In this document: one piece after another, positions 10,019-21,123 of the stretch
Layout of the letters: each line of letters starts with the position of its first letter
How positions within the stretch are numbered: position 1 is the first letter of the stretch
NCBI GenBank assembly: GCA_963930775.1
Contig: OZ005699.1
Location: 2,935,501-2,999,500 of the forward strand
Direction of reading: 5' to 3'
DNA from: Cliona cf. orientalis
Lineage: Eukaryota > Porifera > Demospongiae > Clionaida > Clionaidae
Length of the DNA stretch: 64,000 nt
The notes under the pieces: model-generated
Databases searched by the model: none
What the model was told of the DNA's origin: nothing
The model's input: the letters and a program-made list of their open reading frames with translations, nothing else
Position numbers and translations under genes: made by a program

Positions 10019-11190
10019 TTTTTTGGAGCACCATGGGCACTGGACTGGGATGAACCTGCACTCTCTCTCCAAATGCTCCTCCCACTGGCTCTGCAGAAGA
10101 AGCTTTGTGCAACCATACTGCTTGTTAGGACATGGCACTTTGTTGAATTTACAAGATTTGATGTGTTCCTTTGGAAAAGAATGCTATGGTGACCATGAAT
10201 TCAAACATTAGTTACTCACTATTGTCTGTGATCATGCAACAAACACACTATGTAATTACATCTTTCTTAGGTAGCTTCTCTCCACATCCATTGGGACATG
10301 AGACTACCACTTGACCACACTCCTGCTTGATATGATGCTACAGAGATTGGGATAAATCACAGTCATCACACAATTATATATTATTGTGGTTGTCGAATTG
10401 TCATACGGTTAACTTTACCTCTTTGTTGTGTACTTTCTTGGAGTACCATGGGCACTGGACTGGTATGAACCTGCACTCTCTCTCCAAGTGCTCCTCCCAC
10501 TGGCTCTGCAGAAGAAGTTTCGTGCAGCCATACTGCTTGTTGGGACATGGTACTTTGTTGAATTTACAAGAATCGATGTGCTCCTGTGGAAAAAGAATGC
10601 CATTATGATCACGAATTCAAACACCAGCTACAAACTATAGCTATAATATTTGCCACAAGTCATAGCAGCTACATACGAATTGGAACATACCATGTAGAAT
10701 TTGCTTGGTCCCTCCCAGGGGCAATCCTGATTGGTGCACTTGATAGTAGCAGTCTTCAGTTCATTCTCAGATGCTTTATCTTTGAAGCATTCGTCAAGTG
10801 ATATTTCCTCTCCACATCTTGGACAGTCAATGCTCGATTTTTTGCTGTAAAAAACTAGTATTATCGATTGATCATTCTGTACACGAATAGATACATTAAT
10901 TTAATCTGTCAGTTCTATCTGAAATGTTGAGTAAAATGAGTTCCAAAGTTAACCATGATTGTGCTTGCATATTATGATTTCTTCATATGCACGGTGGGTG
11001 GCCATGCATGGAGTTGGAGTATTACAATTATTATTAATTAGCTATATCGCGCCAATTCGTGGCTAAGTTTTATTTGTTACCTAGCTTTAAAGGCCTGGAA
11101 GCAATCCGCACAAAGCCTGTCACCACATGAACATTGGACAGGACTGGTAAAAAGGTATTTCGTACAATTAGCACACTTTAGATCGGACAT
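10019..11190 (-). CDS. TRAF-like RING/zinc-finger protein, lacking TRAF-C here
   Basis: Exons (5' to 3'): 11190-11081, 10844-10691, 10583-10434 and 10168-10019; splice phases agree. Exon 1 starts with MSDLKCANCTKYL and gives a RING-like set of Cys pairs (CANC, CSCGDRLCADC). Exon 2 has CPRCGEE and CTNQDCPWEG. Exons 3 and 4 are both 150 bp, phase 0-0, and encode nearly the same TRAF-type zinc finger (EHI-SCKFNKVPCPNKQYGC, then HLERECRFIPVQCPW). TRAF proteins link receptors to ubiquitin signalling through RING, zinc fingers and a C-terminal MATH/TRAF-C domain. No TRAF-C exon follows on this strand before the LINE region, so the gene is either truncated or ends with an exon I cannot see. Whether it is functional is unknown. 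Confidence 0.75.
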
Positions 11191-11450
11191 CGTCACGAAA
11201 CTGCCGACTCAGCGTTTATTAATGGTCTAGGAGAGTTTAATCTTTAGCTATGAAAGTTGGTCGGCCATATGATCGCTTCTGTATGAATTCAGCTCGTGTT
11301 GTGTTGAACTTTTATAGAACGCTCGAGCGCCTCGTGAACATGACGTAGATAAAAAGTCCCGCGGAATTATTATTGCGTAACGGCATTTCCTCCGGAAGTA
11401 AATTTAACCCCACTGCACACGTCTACATGTGTCCATGGTATTATTATTAG
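11191..11450 (-). promoter_or_regulatory. probable promoter/5' flank of the TRAF-like gene
   Basis: Immediately upstream of the TRAF-like ATG. This roughly 250-bp block recurs at 14953-15215 at high identity (GGTCGGCCATATGATCGCTT and GGCATTTCCTCCGGAAGTAA are shared), so it moved as a unit. It holds a CCGGAAGT Ets-like site and is richer in CpG than its surroundings. Calling it a promoter rests on position only. Confidence 0.4.
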
Positions 11451-12511
11451 CGTGTCCAAAGAATTTCGAAAAGTTCTTAAAAGTGGTACAAGGATGCTAC
11501 AGGCATGAAGAGCAACCTTAGAGCAGCCGAAAAATATGTATATTGCTGGGGATTTACTCCGTTTTCTTGGTTCTACAACCTTTTGAAGTTACTCACTAGC
11601 TACTGTCTCTCTTTTTGCTCCTTGCACAGTACTACAGACATGGCACCATACAAACTATGGGCCACCAAGGGTCCCCAGATAATCTACAATATCTCAGCTC
11701 TGGTTAGGAGTTCACTCACGAAACAAATTGCACCAGATAGCTCACAGAATGAGCTTTCAATTGACCTCTTAGCCATACAAATTGGTTGCACAGACGCGCC
11801 GCTAGCTTCATTTTTGAGTTTATATGGAGAAAGTGGTTTGGATGGGTATGCCATATTGCCTTGCAATGGTTTTATTTTAATTACGATTATGTTACAAATA
11901 CTGTTGGATAGCACTTGCAAATAGCATGATAGTGGGACTTCAATACTGCTTTAGGTTACTGCTGAACCTGGGGCCTCTGTATATTAACTATCTTTAGAGC
12001 CCAGCAGAGTGAATTTCCACAATACCAAGCTATAACTATTTCTATAATGAAATTACCTAAAAAGTATATTCCACAAAAACGTAGGCCATCAATGACTTGC
12101 AACGATGCATATTATTGAAATCAGCACTAGAAAAAACCTATATGTCACGGTAAGGACCACTAAAAGTTTTGGAGGTAATAAATACTCACAAACCTAGGCA
12201 GAAACAGCAGAAATAAGTGCCAGAAAAATTATGTATTGATGTTGCTTACTATCAAATCCAGAAAGTAGCTACAGCAAAAGAGCTGCCGATTGACGTGCGA
12301 AGCATGGAAAACGGTCGAGAATTGGCTTGTGGATATGAAAGTTTGTAATGTCACTTTATGGTGCCGTGTTTAGATAGAGTATAACGCGTAAAAACAAGCG
12401 ACGCATTTTTGCGGGTTATAATTATCCTTTGGACTCGCTATTATAATATTATGCGTGGCCCAAAAGTCACAATAATATTATTTATGATTAAACGCAATAA
12501 TATTTAAATTA
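11451..12511. other. intergenic, no supported gene
   Basis: Overlapping open frames on both strands (11505-11924 plus, 11684-11920 minus) show no known motif. I could not connect them to neighbours by splice sites, so they are not called. Confidence 0.4.
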
Positions 12512-13560
12512 TCACAGAATGGGTTCTGTTTCATTCCAATCAATTTCTGCCAACTTCCATCTGAAAAATTAATAATAATTAAATTTAGATTAAGACCTTA
12601 ACTAATAAACTGTTACTAACTTTGTTTTGATGATGAGGTCCAAGGGAGGTACTAAATCACCATTAGAGATTGGCTGTTGAAGTGGTTTCTGATCCTGACC
12701 AATATTATCTGTAAGCAATAACAATAGTGTATTAGGAGGAGTGCGTAGCTGCGTGTGGGGTGAGCAAGCTCTACACTGTGAAATTAATGGTGGCGTCATC
12801 CTATGTGTGTCAGCCTAACCATAGCTACTGTATATACGCAGAATCCATGTTTCGTTTACACAGTGATCATACACCTGCACAGTGTCTGGTCAGAACTACC
12901 CTACCAATTGCAAGGGACTACCCTACAGTATTACTCACGGAATTATGTACTTGTACAGCATTTGTCTGGTATCTACATGTATCTACTACTCATACTAACA
13001 TACAGGAGCTACGTACTCTTCCTAGTACACTCTTGCTCCATGCTGTTCTCAGCAATACAGTCACCGTGTCACAAGGATATATATAGTAATGAGTTCTAAG
13101 GTTTGAATTTTTGCAGAGGCAGAAAATATATTCTATATTATACCTCATATTGCGAATATTTCGTTGCTAAATAATATTTTCGGACAGCCTGGCTTATGCG
13201 AAAATTAAACGCATGAAAATGCATGCGTAATATTAATGATATGCAGTACAGGGTCATTTGTTCGAAAATTATTTAACGCGAATTTCAAAAATTATTGCAT
13301 GAAATATTTTTGACACGAAATATTTATGATTTACGGTAGTCAAATTTAACTTACCAATGGTAAGAATAATGTCTTCATCTTGGTTGGCCAAGCCATCATA
13401 ATAGTGTAAATCAAATTTAATCTGAAATGACCTATAGTGAAAGTAAAGCAAACAGAAATTTATATGTTATGTATGCATGTACAAGCAGAGAGTTCGATAA
13501 TGTGATGAACTTACGAATCTTTTAGAAGTCTCCTCTGGTGACTAAACAAGACAGTGTGTG
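12512..13560 (-). pseudogene. MINDY-4-like 3' fragment, copy III
   Basis: Exons: 13560-13515 (partial, reads [14 protein letters not shown]), 13431-13355 (FDLHYYDGLANQDEDIILTI), 12708-12621 (LVPPLDLIIKTK) and 12560-12512 (WKLAEIDWNETEPIL then stop). Phases join correctly and donors are intact (GTAAGT). The order matches the C-terminus of MINDY-3/4 (FAM188) deubiquitinases: SESHxTVLFS, then YYDGLANQ, then PLExxIRTKW with DWNGxEPIL. The catalytic N-terminal part is absent, and the first exon fuses directly into the end of copy II, so this is a partial duplicate. A small TA-flanked repeat (13141-13338) lies in its middle intron. Confidence 0.8.
13141..13338. repeat. TA-flanked MITE family, copy 1
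   Basis: Left end TACCTCATATTGCGAATATT and an inverted-repeat right end (CGAAATATTTATG, TTACGGTA). Related copies lie at 55401-55575 and, degenerate and inverted, at about 59766-59895. TA at both edges suggests a mariner-type target duplication. Confidence 0.65.
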
Positions 13561-13568
13561 TCAGCCTA

Positions 13569-14586
13569 TTAAACCATGGGTTCTGTTTCATTCCAATCAA
13601 TTTCTGCCAAGTTCCATCTGAATAGAAGAAAAAGGGATTAGTACACTCTTGGTACCATGCTTGATACGATTTTATAACTGCTACGTACTAACTTTGTTTT
13701 GATGACGAACTCCAAAGGAGGTACTAAATCACTATTAGAGATTGGCTGTTGAAGTGGTTTCTGATCCCGATCACTGTTATCTGTAAGCAATAACTATTAT
13801 AGTTATTACTGTACGTGGTTATATTACGACAAAAATAGATACAGAAAATAGACATTCTACAGCTATTATAATGTAATACTGTAGTGTACGTTAATTTCGT
13901 TTGCAAACTTTCAAACACATGCCATGTATAAGTTAGTACAGGTATGTTATTTTCGTGTAAAACTTTGCACAAAAAACAACAATATAATATATATTATTAA
14001 TATTAGTGAATTATGGTATTTTGCTAGGTGGCATGAAACTAAGCCACTAGGCCACCTGAATACATTCCTGTGGTAAAATGTTCAAGGGTGCTATACTCTT
14101 AGCAATAATAATATTATTATCGTACAAAAATTATTGTTATGTTTAATTAAAAAGTAGCTAATGTGATTAATTGTGAAACCAACGTTAACAGCCACTACTG
14201 ACCATACTAAATGACCCTCTATCACCTCTAAGTGTCTCATAATTCAAGGTTGAAAATTATGTTGCCATGGTACCTGCTACCAAACAACTTTAGCATCAAA
14301 TTTAACCCTCCAATTGTAAGAATTATAGCTTCATCTTGGTTGGCCAAGCCATCATAATAGTATAAATCAAATTTTATCTGAAACGACCTAATAATGAATA
14401 AAGTATAATATTATAAGCGTTACAAAAAATTGGCAAACAGAAATTATAAAGGTACGTACGAGCAGAGTTTGATAAAGTATGATGAACTTGTAGAAGTCTC
14501 CTCTGGTGACTAAACAAGACAGTGAAGTGGCTCTCACTACAGACAACCCAAATAGGATACTCCGGATCCTTCAGATTGCTACCAAC
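13569..14586 (-). pseudogene. MINDY-4-like 3' fragment, copy II (damaged)
   Basis: Exons: 14586 to about 14486 ([20 protein letters not shown] then FTVLFS), about 14388-14308 (FDLYYYDGLANQDEAIILTI), 13780 to about 13694 (LVPPLEFVIKTK) and 13617-13569 (ends ETEP-MV, stop). Compared with copy III, the first exon has lost its consensus donor and the second donor reads GAGGG instead of GTAAG. The terminal Glu-Pro-Ile-Leu is replaced at the fusion junction near 13575. [13 protein letters not shown] is a hallmark of the MINDY-3/4 C-terminal lobe. Broken splice sites mark it as a pseudogene. Confidence 0.8.
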
Positions 14587-14952
14587 CTGGAATAAAAATT
14601 AGACAAACAGTGTCATACATGGAACAGAAATGACTATAGCCACACTTGTACAATACTGTATTGTTTATCCACAACTAATAGTCTTCTAGGCAGGTGCTCA
14701 ATGTTATCGTTGAGCAGGAATTTCAGATGCTGTCATTTTGTCATTAAATTTTGTAGCTTAATAATTTTTTATTAACTATAATTTGGGTACATACTATGTA
14801 TGTACTACATTAACAAGATGCACTGCTTACTATGCATGTTCCGTAGTATTCAAAGAGGGACAAAAATCCCAGCTCACATGGACCCTGGGTTCCACGCAAA
14901 AAGATGGTGGCGCAGTAGATACCAGATAAACGCTGTACAAGTACATGGTTTC

Positions 14953-15215
14953 GTGAGTAATCATGAAACTGCCAACTCAGCGTTTGTTATGGTCTAGGAG
15001 AGTTAATCTTTAGCTATAAAAGTTGGTCGGCCATATGATCGCTTCTGTATGAATTCAGCTCGTATTGTGTTTTTGTATAGAGCACAAGCATGAACACGAC
15101 ATACACAAAAAATCCCGCAGAATTATTATTGCGTAATGGCATTTCCTCCGGAAGTAAATTAAACCCCACTGCACATTTCTACATGATACTGTCCATATTA
15201 ATAATATGCATGGCC
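14953..15215 (-). repeat. duplicate of the TRAF-like 5' flank
   Basis: Copy of 11187-11450, at high identity with small indels. Here it lies between MINDY fragments I and II rather than before a TRAF coding exon, and the ATG region is altered (GAGTAATCATGAAACTGCC). Confidence 0.8.
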
Positions 15216-15248
15216 CAAAAGTCACTAATTAAAGTATCACAATAATTA

Positions 15249-15448
15249 TCACAGAATGGGTTCTGTTTCATTCCAATCAATTTCTGCCAACTTCCATCTG
15301 AAAAATTAATAATAATTAAATTTAGATTAAGACCTTAACTAATAAACTATTACTAACTTGTTTTGATGACGATCGAGGTCCAAGGGAGGTACTAAATCAC
15401 CATTAGAGATAGGCTGTTGAAGTGGTTTCTGATCCTGACCAATATTAT
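15249..15448 (-). pseudogene. MINDY-4-like 3' fragment, copy I
   Basis: Only the last two exons remain: 15448 to about 15360 (LVPPLDL, with a small insertion disrupting the exon end) and 15297-15249 (WKLAEIDWNETEPIL, stop). They are nearly identical to copy III, including intron sequence, so the duplication is recent. Confidence 0.75.
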
Positions 15449-16065
15449 CTGTAAGCAATAACAATAGTGTATTAGGAGGAGTGCGTAGCTGCGTGTGGGC
15501 AAGCAAGCTCTACACTGTGAAATTAATGGTGGCGTCATCCTATGTGTGTCAGCCTAACCATACCTAGTCATTTATAATATAATAATATTATCGTGTATGT
15601 CCCGATCTGCATGGCCTGGGCCTGCCTGCATATATGCACATAAAATTTGCATGCACTGCATGTATTTTGCATGTGGGGCATGCTTGATAATGCCACTTCC
15701 GATCCTCTAGTATAAAAATAGCTGCATGACCATTTATGGTAATGGAAGTTATTGAATGCACTAAACGTTGTTTGGCATAATTAAGAGGAGTAGGGCTAGA
15801 CACTTACACTTAGGCTATTGCCTCCCCCCCCCCAAACATTTTTTGGCGTCCTATGGGAAGCCTAAAAAATTTGTGGGATCTAGATGACTAATTTAAAAAT
15901 TAATTAGGATCAAAGAGTGGTGGGGGAACCCTGGCAATTGGTCCCCTGCTCCTATATACCCCTCTAAATTTAGCTTCTCGAAAAAAAAAAAAAAAAAAAG
16001 AAAACTGCCAGAATAGGACACTTCACTCTTTATTATACTATTAGCAGACAGCTGAGATGGTTGTA
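15449..16065. other. no supported gene
   Basis: 15449-15575 continues the copy III-like flank (TAAGCAATAACAATAGTG, seen also at about 12712). A C-run lies near 15823-15833 and an A-run near 15981-15998. No exon is supported. Confidence 0.5.
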
Positions 16066-16715
16066 TAATTATAATTCCTGACCTAGCCTCACCGGACCTC
16101 TCCTTCTCTGCACCTCGGGGATCTTCCAGATGAATGTTCCACTGTAAGAGGTTTCCTGCAAGGTCTGCACCATCAAAGCCATCTCTCCAAAACCCCGTTG
16201 GATAGTTATCTCCACCCTCACTACTGAATCAATCAGTGGCTGCAGCTTCGTGGGTACTTCAGATTGGAGATGGGCCGTGTCACTTTTTAAAGCAGCCACT
16301 TGTTGTTATATGGTGGTGATTTTTGCATCCATAGCTTGCTGCAACTCTTTACTTGCTTTTCTTGTTAACTGGTTATGGTAAGAGAACTGATCCTTATTGT
16401 GCTTACTGAGGTCTTTTAAGCTTCCCTGTACATGGATAGTGTAATGGTGTTCACAGACTGGAAGCGCTGGATGCTCAGAGGAGGTAATTTAGAGCTACCC
16501 TTACCTTGAATTGGCATCCAACATCTTTATATATTCGCTGTCTCTTATTTGATGTGTACACACATGCAGTGTGCATATGTTTAGAAAGCTGTGTAATTTA
16601 GAGCTAGCCTTATATACCTTGAATTGGCATTCAACATCTTTATATTCGCAGTCTCTTATTTGATGCGTACACACAGTGCGCATATATATGTTTAGAAAGC
16701 TGTGTAATTTCAAAC
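16066..16715 (-). pseudogene. TRAF pseudogene: zinc finger repeats, coiled coil, start of TRAF-C
   Basis: Two near-identical roughly 110-bp blocks (16500-16610 and about 16613-16715) each encode a TRAF zinc-finger end (HQIRDCEYKDVECQF). Downstream, 16440-16066 encodes a coiled coil (KELQQAMDAK, then QLSEV-type heptads) running into the opening of a MATH/TRAF-C domain (SYSGTFIWKIPEVQRR). The coiled coil has an in-frame TAA (ACC ATA TAA CAA), and the frame ends soon after the MATH start. TRAF order (zinc finger, coiled coil, MATH) is preserved, but the copy is broken. Confidence 0.75.
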
Positions 16716-17461
16716 ATTACATGTAAGCTTATAGAGTAGTGCCCTAGCTATGCTTCTACTGATCTCCAACCTGCACAGTATATACAAGCAGCTGCATTTA
16801 GGATTTCTTTCAAGGGGGTATGCAAAAGGAAAAATTCATAATATATGTCAAAGCCACACTTTAACCTTCAATGGGGGGCAAACATCCAGCAAAAGGGAGG
16901 GCGAATGCAGCTCTCACTTAAAAACAGCCATGCAAGTGTGAATTAACCCTATGTGTTGTTGATCATGCCTGAAATAGCCTAGTTACAGATTACCAATGAT
17001 TATTAAATTTTTGTGGGTGCAAATATTACATGTATGTGATCTATCACAATAATGACCCTATTATGATTCCCATTATTATTCACTTTGTATACAGCATAAT
17101 GCATAATTATAATCTTGCCACTTTGATATTTTTTCCCTGTGGAACTTTCTCCAAGTTTTGGCAGTTCATATTTGCATTAGATCGCATTTGAGTTGTAACA
17201 TAAGCATTAACACGCAGCAATAGTGGTATTACACAGAGGTACAGTCACCATAGAAGCCATACATAACTGTTACATTATTGGGATACTAGTTAGGATGACT
17301 CAAATTACACATTGGTTACATTCTGTCAGTCCCCAGTTTGTTCCTAGTACTAGTACTATTTATTAGCTAGAGAAGTTCACACTTCCTTAATATCCACCTA
17401 CACAGGCAGTAAGCTGAGTCAGCAAAACTGAAGCCCTACCAAGGAAGGAATACCATAATTA
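16716..17461. other. no supported gene
   Basis: AT-rich sequence. A short open frame at 16750-16941 has no recognisable features. Confidence 0.5.
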
Positions 17462-17682
17462 TCATAGAGTCGGTAGACTCTATAAGTAGGGATGGCACGG
17501 ATACTCCATATATGTAATACATTACAAAAATCCAAATATCTCAAAACAGGTAACTTTTTGAAATTTCTAAGTGTCAAAATCAGAATCTACAGCAAATTAT
17601 CTATCCAACAAGACCAAGATCATCCATCAACTCAATTGTATATGCCAGAACCAGATGTTCAAAAAAAATAGCCATTTCTCAT

Positions 17683-17713
<31 letters not shown>

Positions 17714-18000
17714 CATTTCCAGGGCTAACTCAAGACTCTCTGGACCTCTCACCTTGGTTCTCATATAAATCCACTCTATTTTGTAGCGCGCAGTGCAGTG
17801 GCTCGCTAGTTTTGCGTTATCTCTACAGTCACGTAATGGTGGGTGTGTACGGCGCATTATTGATAGGGGGTGTGTCTGATACGCCATTTTTGTCATCTAA
17901 TGCGCATGCTCATAATGTGTTGCCATGGTGAAGTCATGTGACTGTAGTCATCGGCGCGCGCCACCGCCGCTAGCAAGCCAGCTACGTAGCTAGCGCCTCG
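17462..18000 (+). repeat. dispersed repeat, copy 1
   Basis: Starts with TCATAGAGTCGGTAGACTCT, a hairpin-forming end, and continues to about 18000 (GTTGCCATGGTGAAGTCATG near 17920). A diverged inverted copy lies at about 34640-35145. A (CTTT)n microsatellite occupies about 17683-17714. The 3' part (17930-18200) is CpG-rich, unlike its surroundings. Confidence 0.65.
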
Positions 18001-18407
18001 AACCAAGCTAGCTTAGCCTAGCTAGCCATAGCTAAGCGCCAGGCTCTCCCGCGCGAGCTAGGCCAGCGCGAGTGCGATAAAGCGAACCTAGCTAGAGACT
18101 ATCGTGTGCAGCGCTAATACTGCGCTGGGATACGGAGACTCGAGGCCTCAACGTACGGGCGCGGCACGGCCCTCTGCAATCAGTATAACAGCCAGCTCAG
18201 TACTCAGTGTCAGTAGTGACAAAAATAGTCGATAAAATCAATAATAGCTATACTAGTACTAGAGTCTCATCGGCTTTTTCGGCTATGCGCAAGGCGAGTT
18301 AACGAGGGGCGTGGCTACTACTTTTATATACGCGCACGCGCGAACTTCGGCACCTCCCATCTATACTTAATATATATAGTTGCATTCATGCAATAAAAAA
18401 GAACAGA

Positions 18408-18745
18408 AACAAGTATAAAAACAATTGAATAAAATTGAAGGATGAAGTAGGGATGGCAATGCCAAAAAGCATACAAACAAGATTTTTAGGGATAAGAGAT
18501 AATCACAACCACTATACATCCCTACGCTTGCTTGGATAGGGAGAACATTAATTTCTCCCACATGCAAGTCAAGAACACTCCAAGAATAGCATGAGTCGGC
18601 ATCAATAATAATCAAGAAAAGCAAGCGTATAGGGATGTATGTGGTTGTGATTATCTCTTATCCCTAAAAATCTTGTTTGTGTGCTTTTTGGCATTGCCAT
18701 CCCTACTTCATCCTTCAATTTTATTCAATTGTTTTTATACTTGTT
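18408..18745. mobile_element. foldback MITE, copy 1
   Basis: Ends read ACAAGTATAAAAACAATTG and its inverse, with long arms of about 130 bp (GAAGGATGAAGTAGGGATGG; TACATCCCTACGCTTGC) around a short loop. No coding capacity. The same family occurs at 33208-33633. Confidence 0.8.
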
Positions 18746-18849
18746 ATTGATAAGTAATAACCACAATAATCATATCGATCTTAGGTAGCTATAATACCTT
18801 CTCTTCTCCATGCGACACTGCCCACTTTTTGTGTACCATTAAATATTTA

Positions 18850-19473
18850 AATTGAGACAGCAACTCTAGTTAGAATGACATTCACAAGTAAGAGTGCAGC
18901 TATTGTATACCCTCTCTTCTCCATGCATCACTGCCCTCTTCCTGTATACCATTATAATATATTTGAGATAGCAACTACCGGAGTTGCTATCTCAAAATTA
19001 ATGTATATAATGGTATATAGGAAGTGCGCAGTGATGCATGATATGGAGAAGAGATGGTATTATAATAGCTATACCAGCTATAGCTTGATGTAAGAACTTG
19101 TGAATCTCATTCTAACTGGAATTGCTGTCTCAAAATTAATATATTTAATCTTAGTGAATCTCATTCTAACCGGAGTTGCTGTCTCAAAATTAATATGGTA
19201 TACATACTTGTGAATCTCATTCTAACTGGAGTTGCTGTCTCAAATGTATTATTCTTGTGAATCTCATTCTAACTGGAGTTGCTGTCTCAAATGTATAATA
19301 ATACATTTGAGACAGCAACTCCAGTTAGAATGAGATTCACAAGTTCCTACATCAAGCAAGAGTGTAGCTATAATATAATACCTTGTCTTCTCCATGGCTG
19401 CCCACTTCCTGTGTACCATTAAATACATTTGAGACAGCAACTCCAGTTAGAATGAGATTCATAAGTTTCTACA
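18850..19473. repeat. cluster of a short element in both orientations
   Basis: The unit GAGACAGCAACTCCAGTTAG followed by AATGAGATTCACAAG, or its reverse complement, occurs about eight times, at roughly 18855, 18966 (partial), 19090, 19147, 19207, 19254, 19307 and 19431. Several pairs are arranged as palindromes. A second shared unit is CTTCTCCATG followed by CACTGCCC. This looks like nested insertions of one small inverted-repeat element. Confidence 0.75.
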
Positions 19474-20002
19474 TCGAATAAAGTGGGACAATATGTGTAT
19501 GATAATTATAATATGTATACGTACATATGCAATGGACCAGATAAAATCAATAGTAGGACTATAATATATCAGAGGGTCATGGTATATTAAGTGCACTACC
19601 ATGGAACCGATACCGCCAACTAAAAGGTAGAAGAATGCATGTTGTGTGCATAGAGGTGACACCCATACCAGCCACTTAATAACATTTGTTGGTAGTTGCT
19701 TAGCAACCAAAGTTTTTATAGGCAATTTGCCGGCTATGGGAAGGGGTTGGGTCATCATAAAGTAGGCCAATGATGAACAGAGGTCAACTACCAACAAAAT
19801 AGTTATCTGCCGGTAATTGGGGTGCATTCGACCATGCATCTCATGCATCCCAATTACTGGCAGATAACTATTATGTGCGTACATGTGTGTATACATACAT
19901 ACATACATACATATAGCTTGTATCATGCACTATACATGTACATAGCTTGTATAGTTATTGTATAGTACAATGCCATATTATGATGTAATACCGCTAGTAT
20001 CT
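19474..20002. other. no supported gene; one palindrome
   Basis: A palindrome at about 19798-19873 has AATAGTTATCTGCC paired with GGCAGATAACTATT. A (CATA)n tract lies at about 19892-19912. The minus-strand open frame 19459-19926 spans these repeats and is not credible. Confidence 0.55.
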
Positions 20003-20388
20003 CTCTACTCTGCTCCATTCTACACCAGTCGCCATGGATACAAAAATGTGCCTGCATGAGGCTGTACATGGATGGAGATGGAAGTGGAAGGGCCACTCAC
20101 CTCTCCTTCTTCCTCACACTGATGAGGGGAGAGTATGATGCTCTACTGACATGGCCATTCAGACAGACAGTGACACTGACGCTTCTTGATCAAGACAGAC
20201 AGAAGGACATCTTCCAATCCTTTAGGCCAGATCCCTCCTCATCCTCATTCCAGCGACCAATCAATGAGATGAATGTGGCATTGGGATGCCCCAAGTTTGC
20301 TCCTCTATCAATCTTAGACAACCCCTCCTATGTCAAAGATGACATGATGTTCTTAAAGTGTAAGGTGGATATTGCAGCAATATTATAA
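20003..20388 (+). pseudogene. TRAF-C (MATH) domain fragment
   Basis: Encodes the second half of a TRAF-C domain: FYTSRHGYK, then RLYMDGDGSGRATHLSFFLT, MRGEYDALLTWPF, VTLTLLDQ, FQRPINEMNVALGCPKF and YVKDDMMFLKCKVD, ending in a stop. These are core beta-strand motifs of TRAF2/3-type MATH domains. Between GYK and RLYMD the frame shifts (an extra A, then four extra bases relative to the expected KMCLRLY), so the fragment is broken near 20045-20060. No upstream exon on this strand could be joined. It is probably a duplicated 3' exon of a TRAF gene. Confidence 0.8.
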
Positions 20389-21123
20389 AGATATTGATTA
20401 CGTCATGGTTAACAGCATCAACGCAAGCTTGTATTTATGGAAGCGCTAGCATGCCTGGGTCCAGGACACTCTTATTAGAAGACATTAAATCAACTGTGAT
20501 TCACACAATTGCAAGACATAATAATATTATTAAGTTTTTATACTTTGATCAACTATTACATATAGTTACTGTACTTGAATGGTTATCCATTATTAGACCA
20601 ACGAAAAGATTACAGCATGCTTAAATAGCTTTTTTTGGTAGACAAATAGCTCGCTCTCTCTATCTCGAGCTTATTTTCTCTAACACATGCACACACACTC
20701 CCACACTAGTACTCACTCTCCGCCCGCCCCACCCTCGGCCCCCCCTCTCTCTCTCATGATTAGAGACCGCACTGGCTATGCAAAGCATGGCTTTATGTTT
20801 CTATGGCCCACTACTAAGAGAATTTATTGACTGATTGCTCCACATAAAGTGTTTACCGGAATTAATTATACCTCCTACCTGCCATGCTTTCAACACACTA
20901 TATAATATAATAATATTGTTCTCATATTAGAACGGGGAAATGTGCAGGAGTGTTCTTATAGAGGATTCTACTGTATTCTCTGCATCCTGTTGACCATTTC
21001 GATGCTGTGGCTTTTGTGCCCACTCAATTGCATTAATTAAGCTAGTTCTGCTGGCGTTCCTAACCTTAATTAGTGATTAAACTTTGCCAAAAAGAAGAGA
21101 GAGTATCCTTCTCCTTCTCCTAT
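20389..21123. other. no supported gene
   Basis: Pyrimidine-rich tract around 20650-20755. No exon recognised. Confidence 0.5.

Noticed and set aside
11505..11924. 139-aa gene
   Set aside because: No motif, competing open frame on the other strand, no splice partners or context.
19459..19926. 155-aa minus-strand protein
   Set aside because: Spans a palindrome and simple repeats; composition and lack of domains point to chance.
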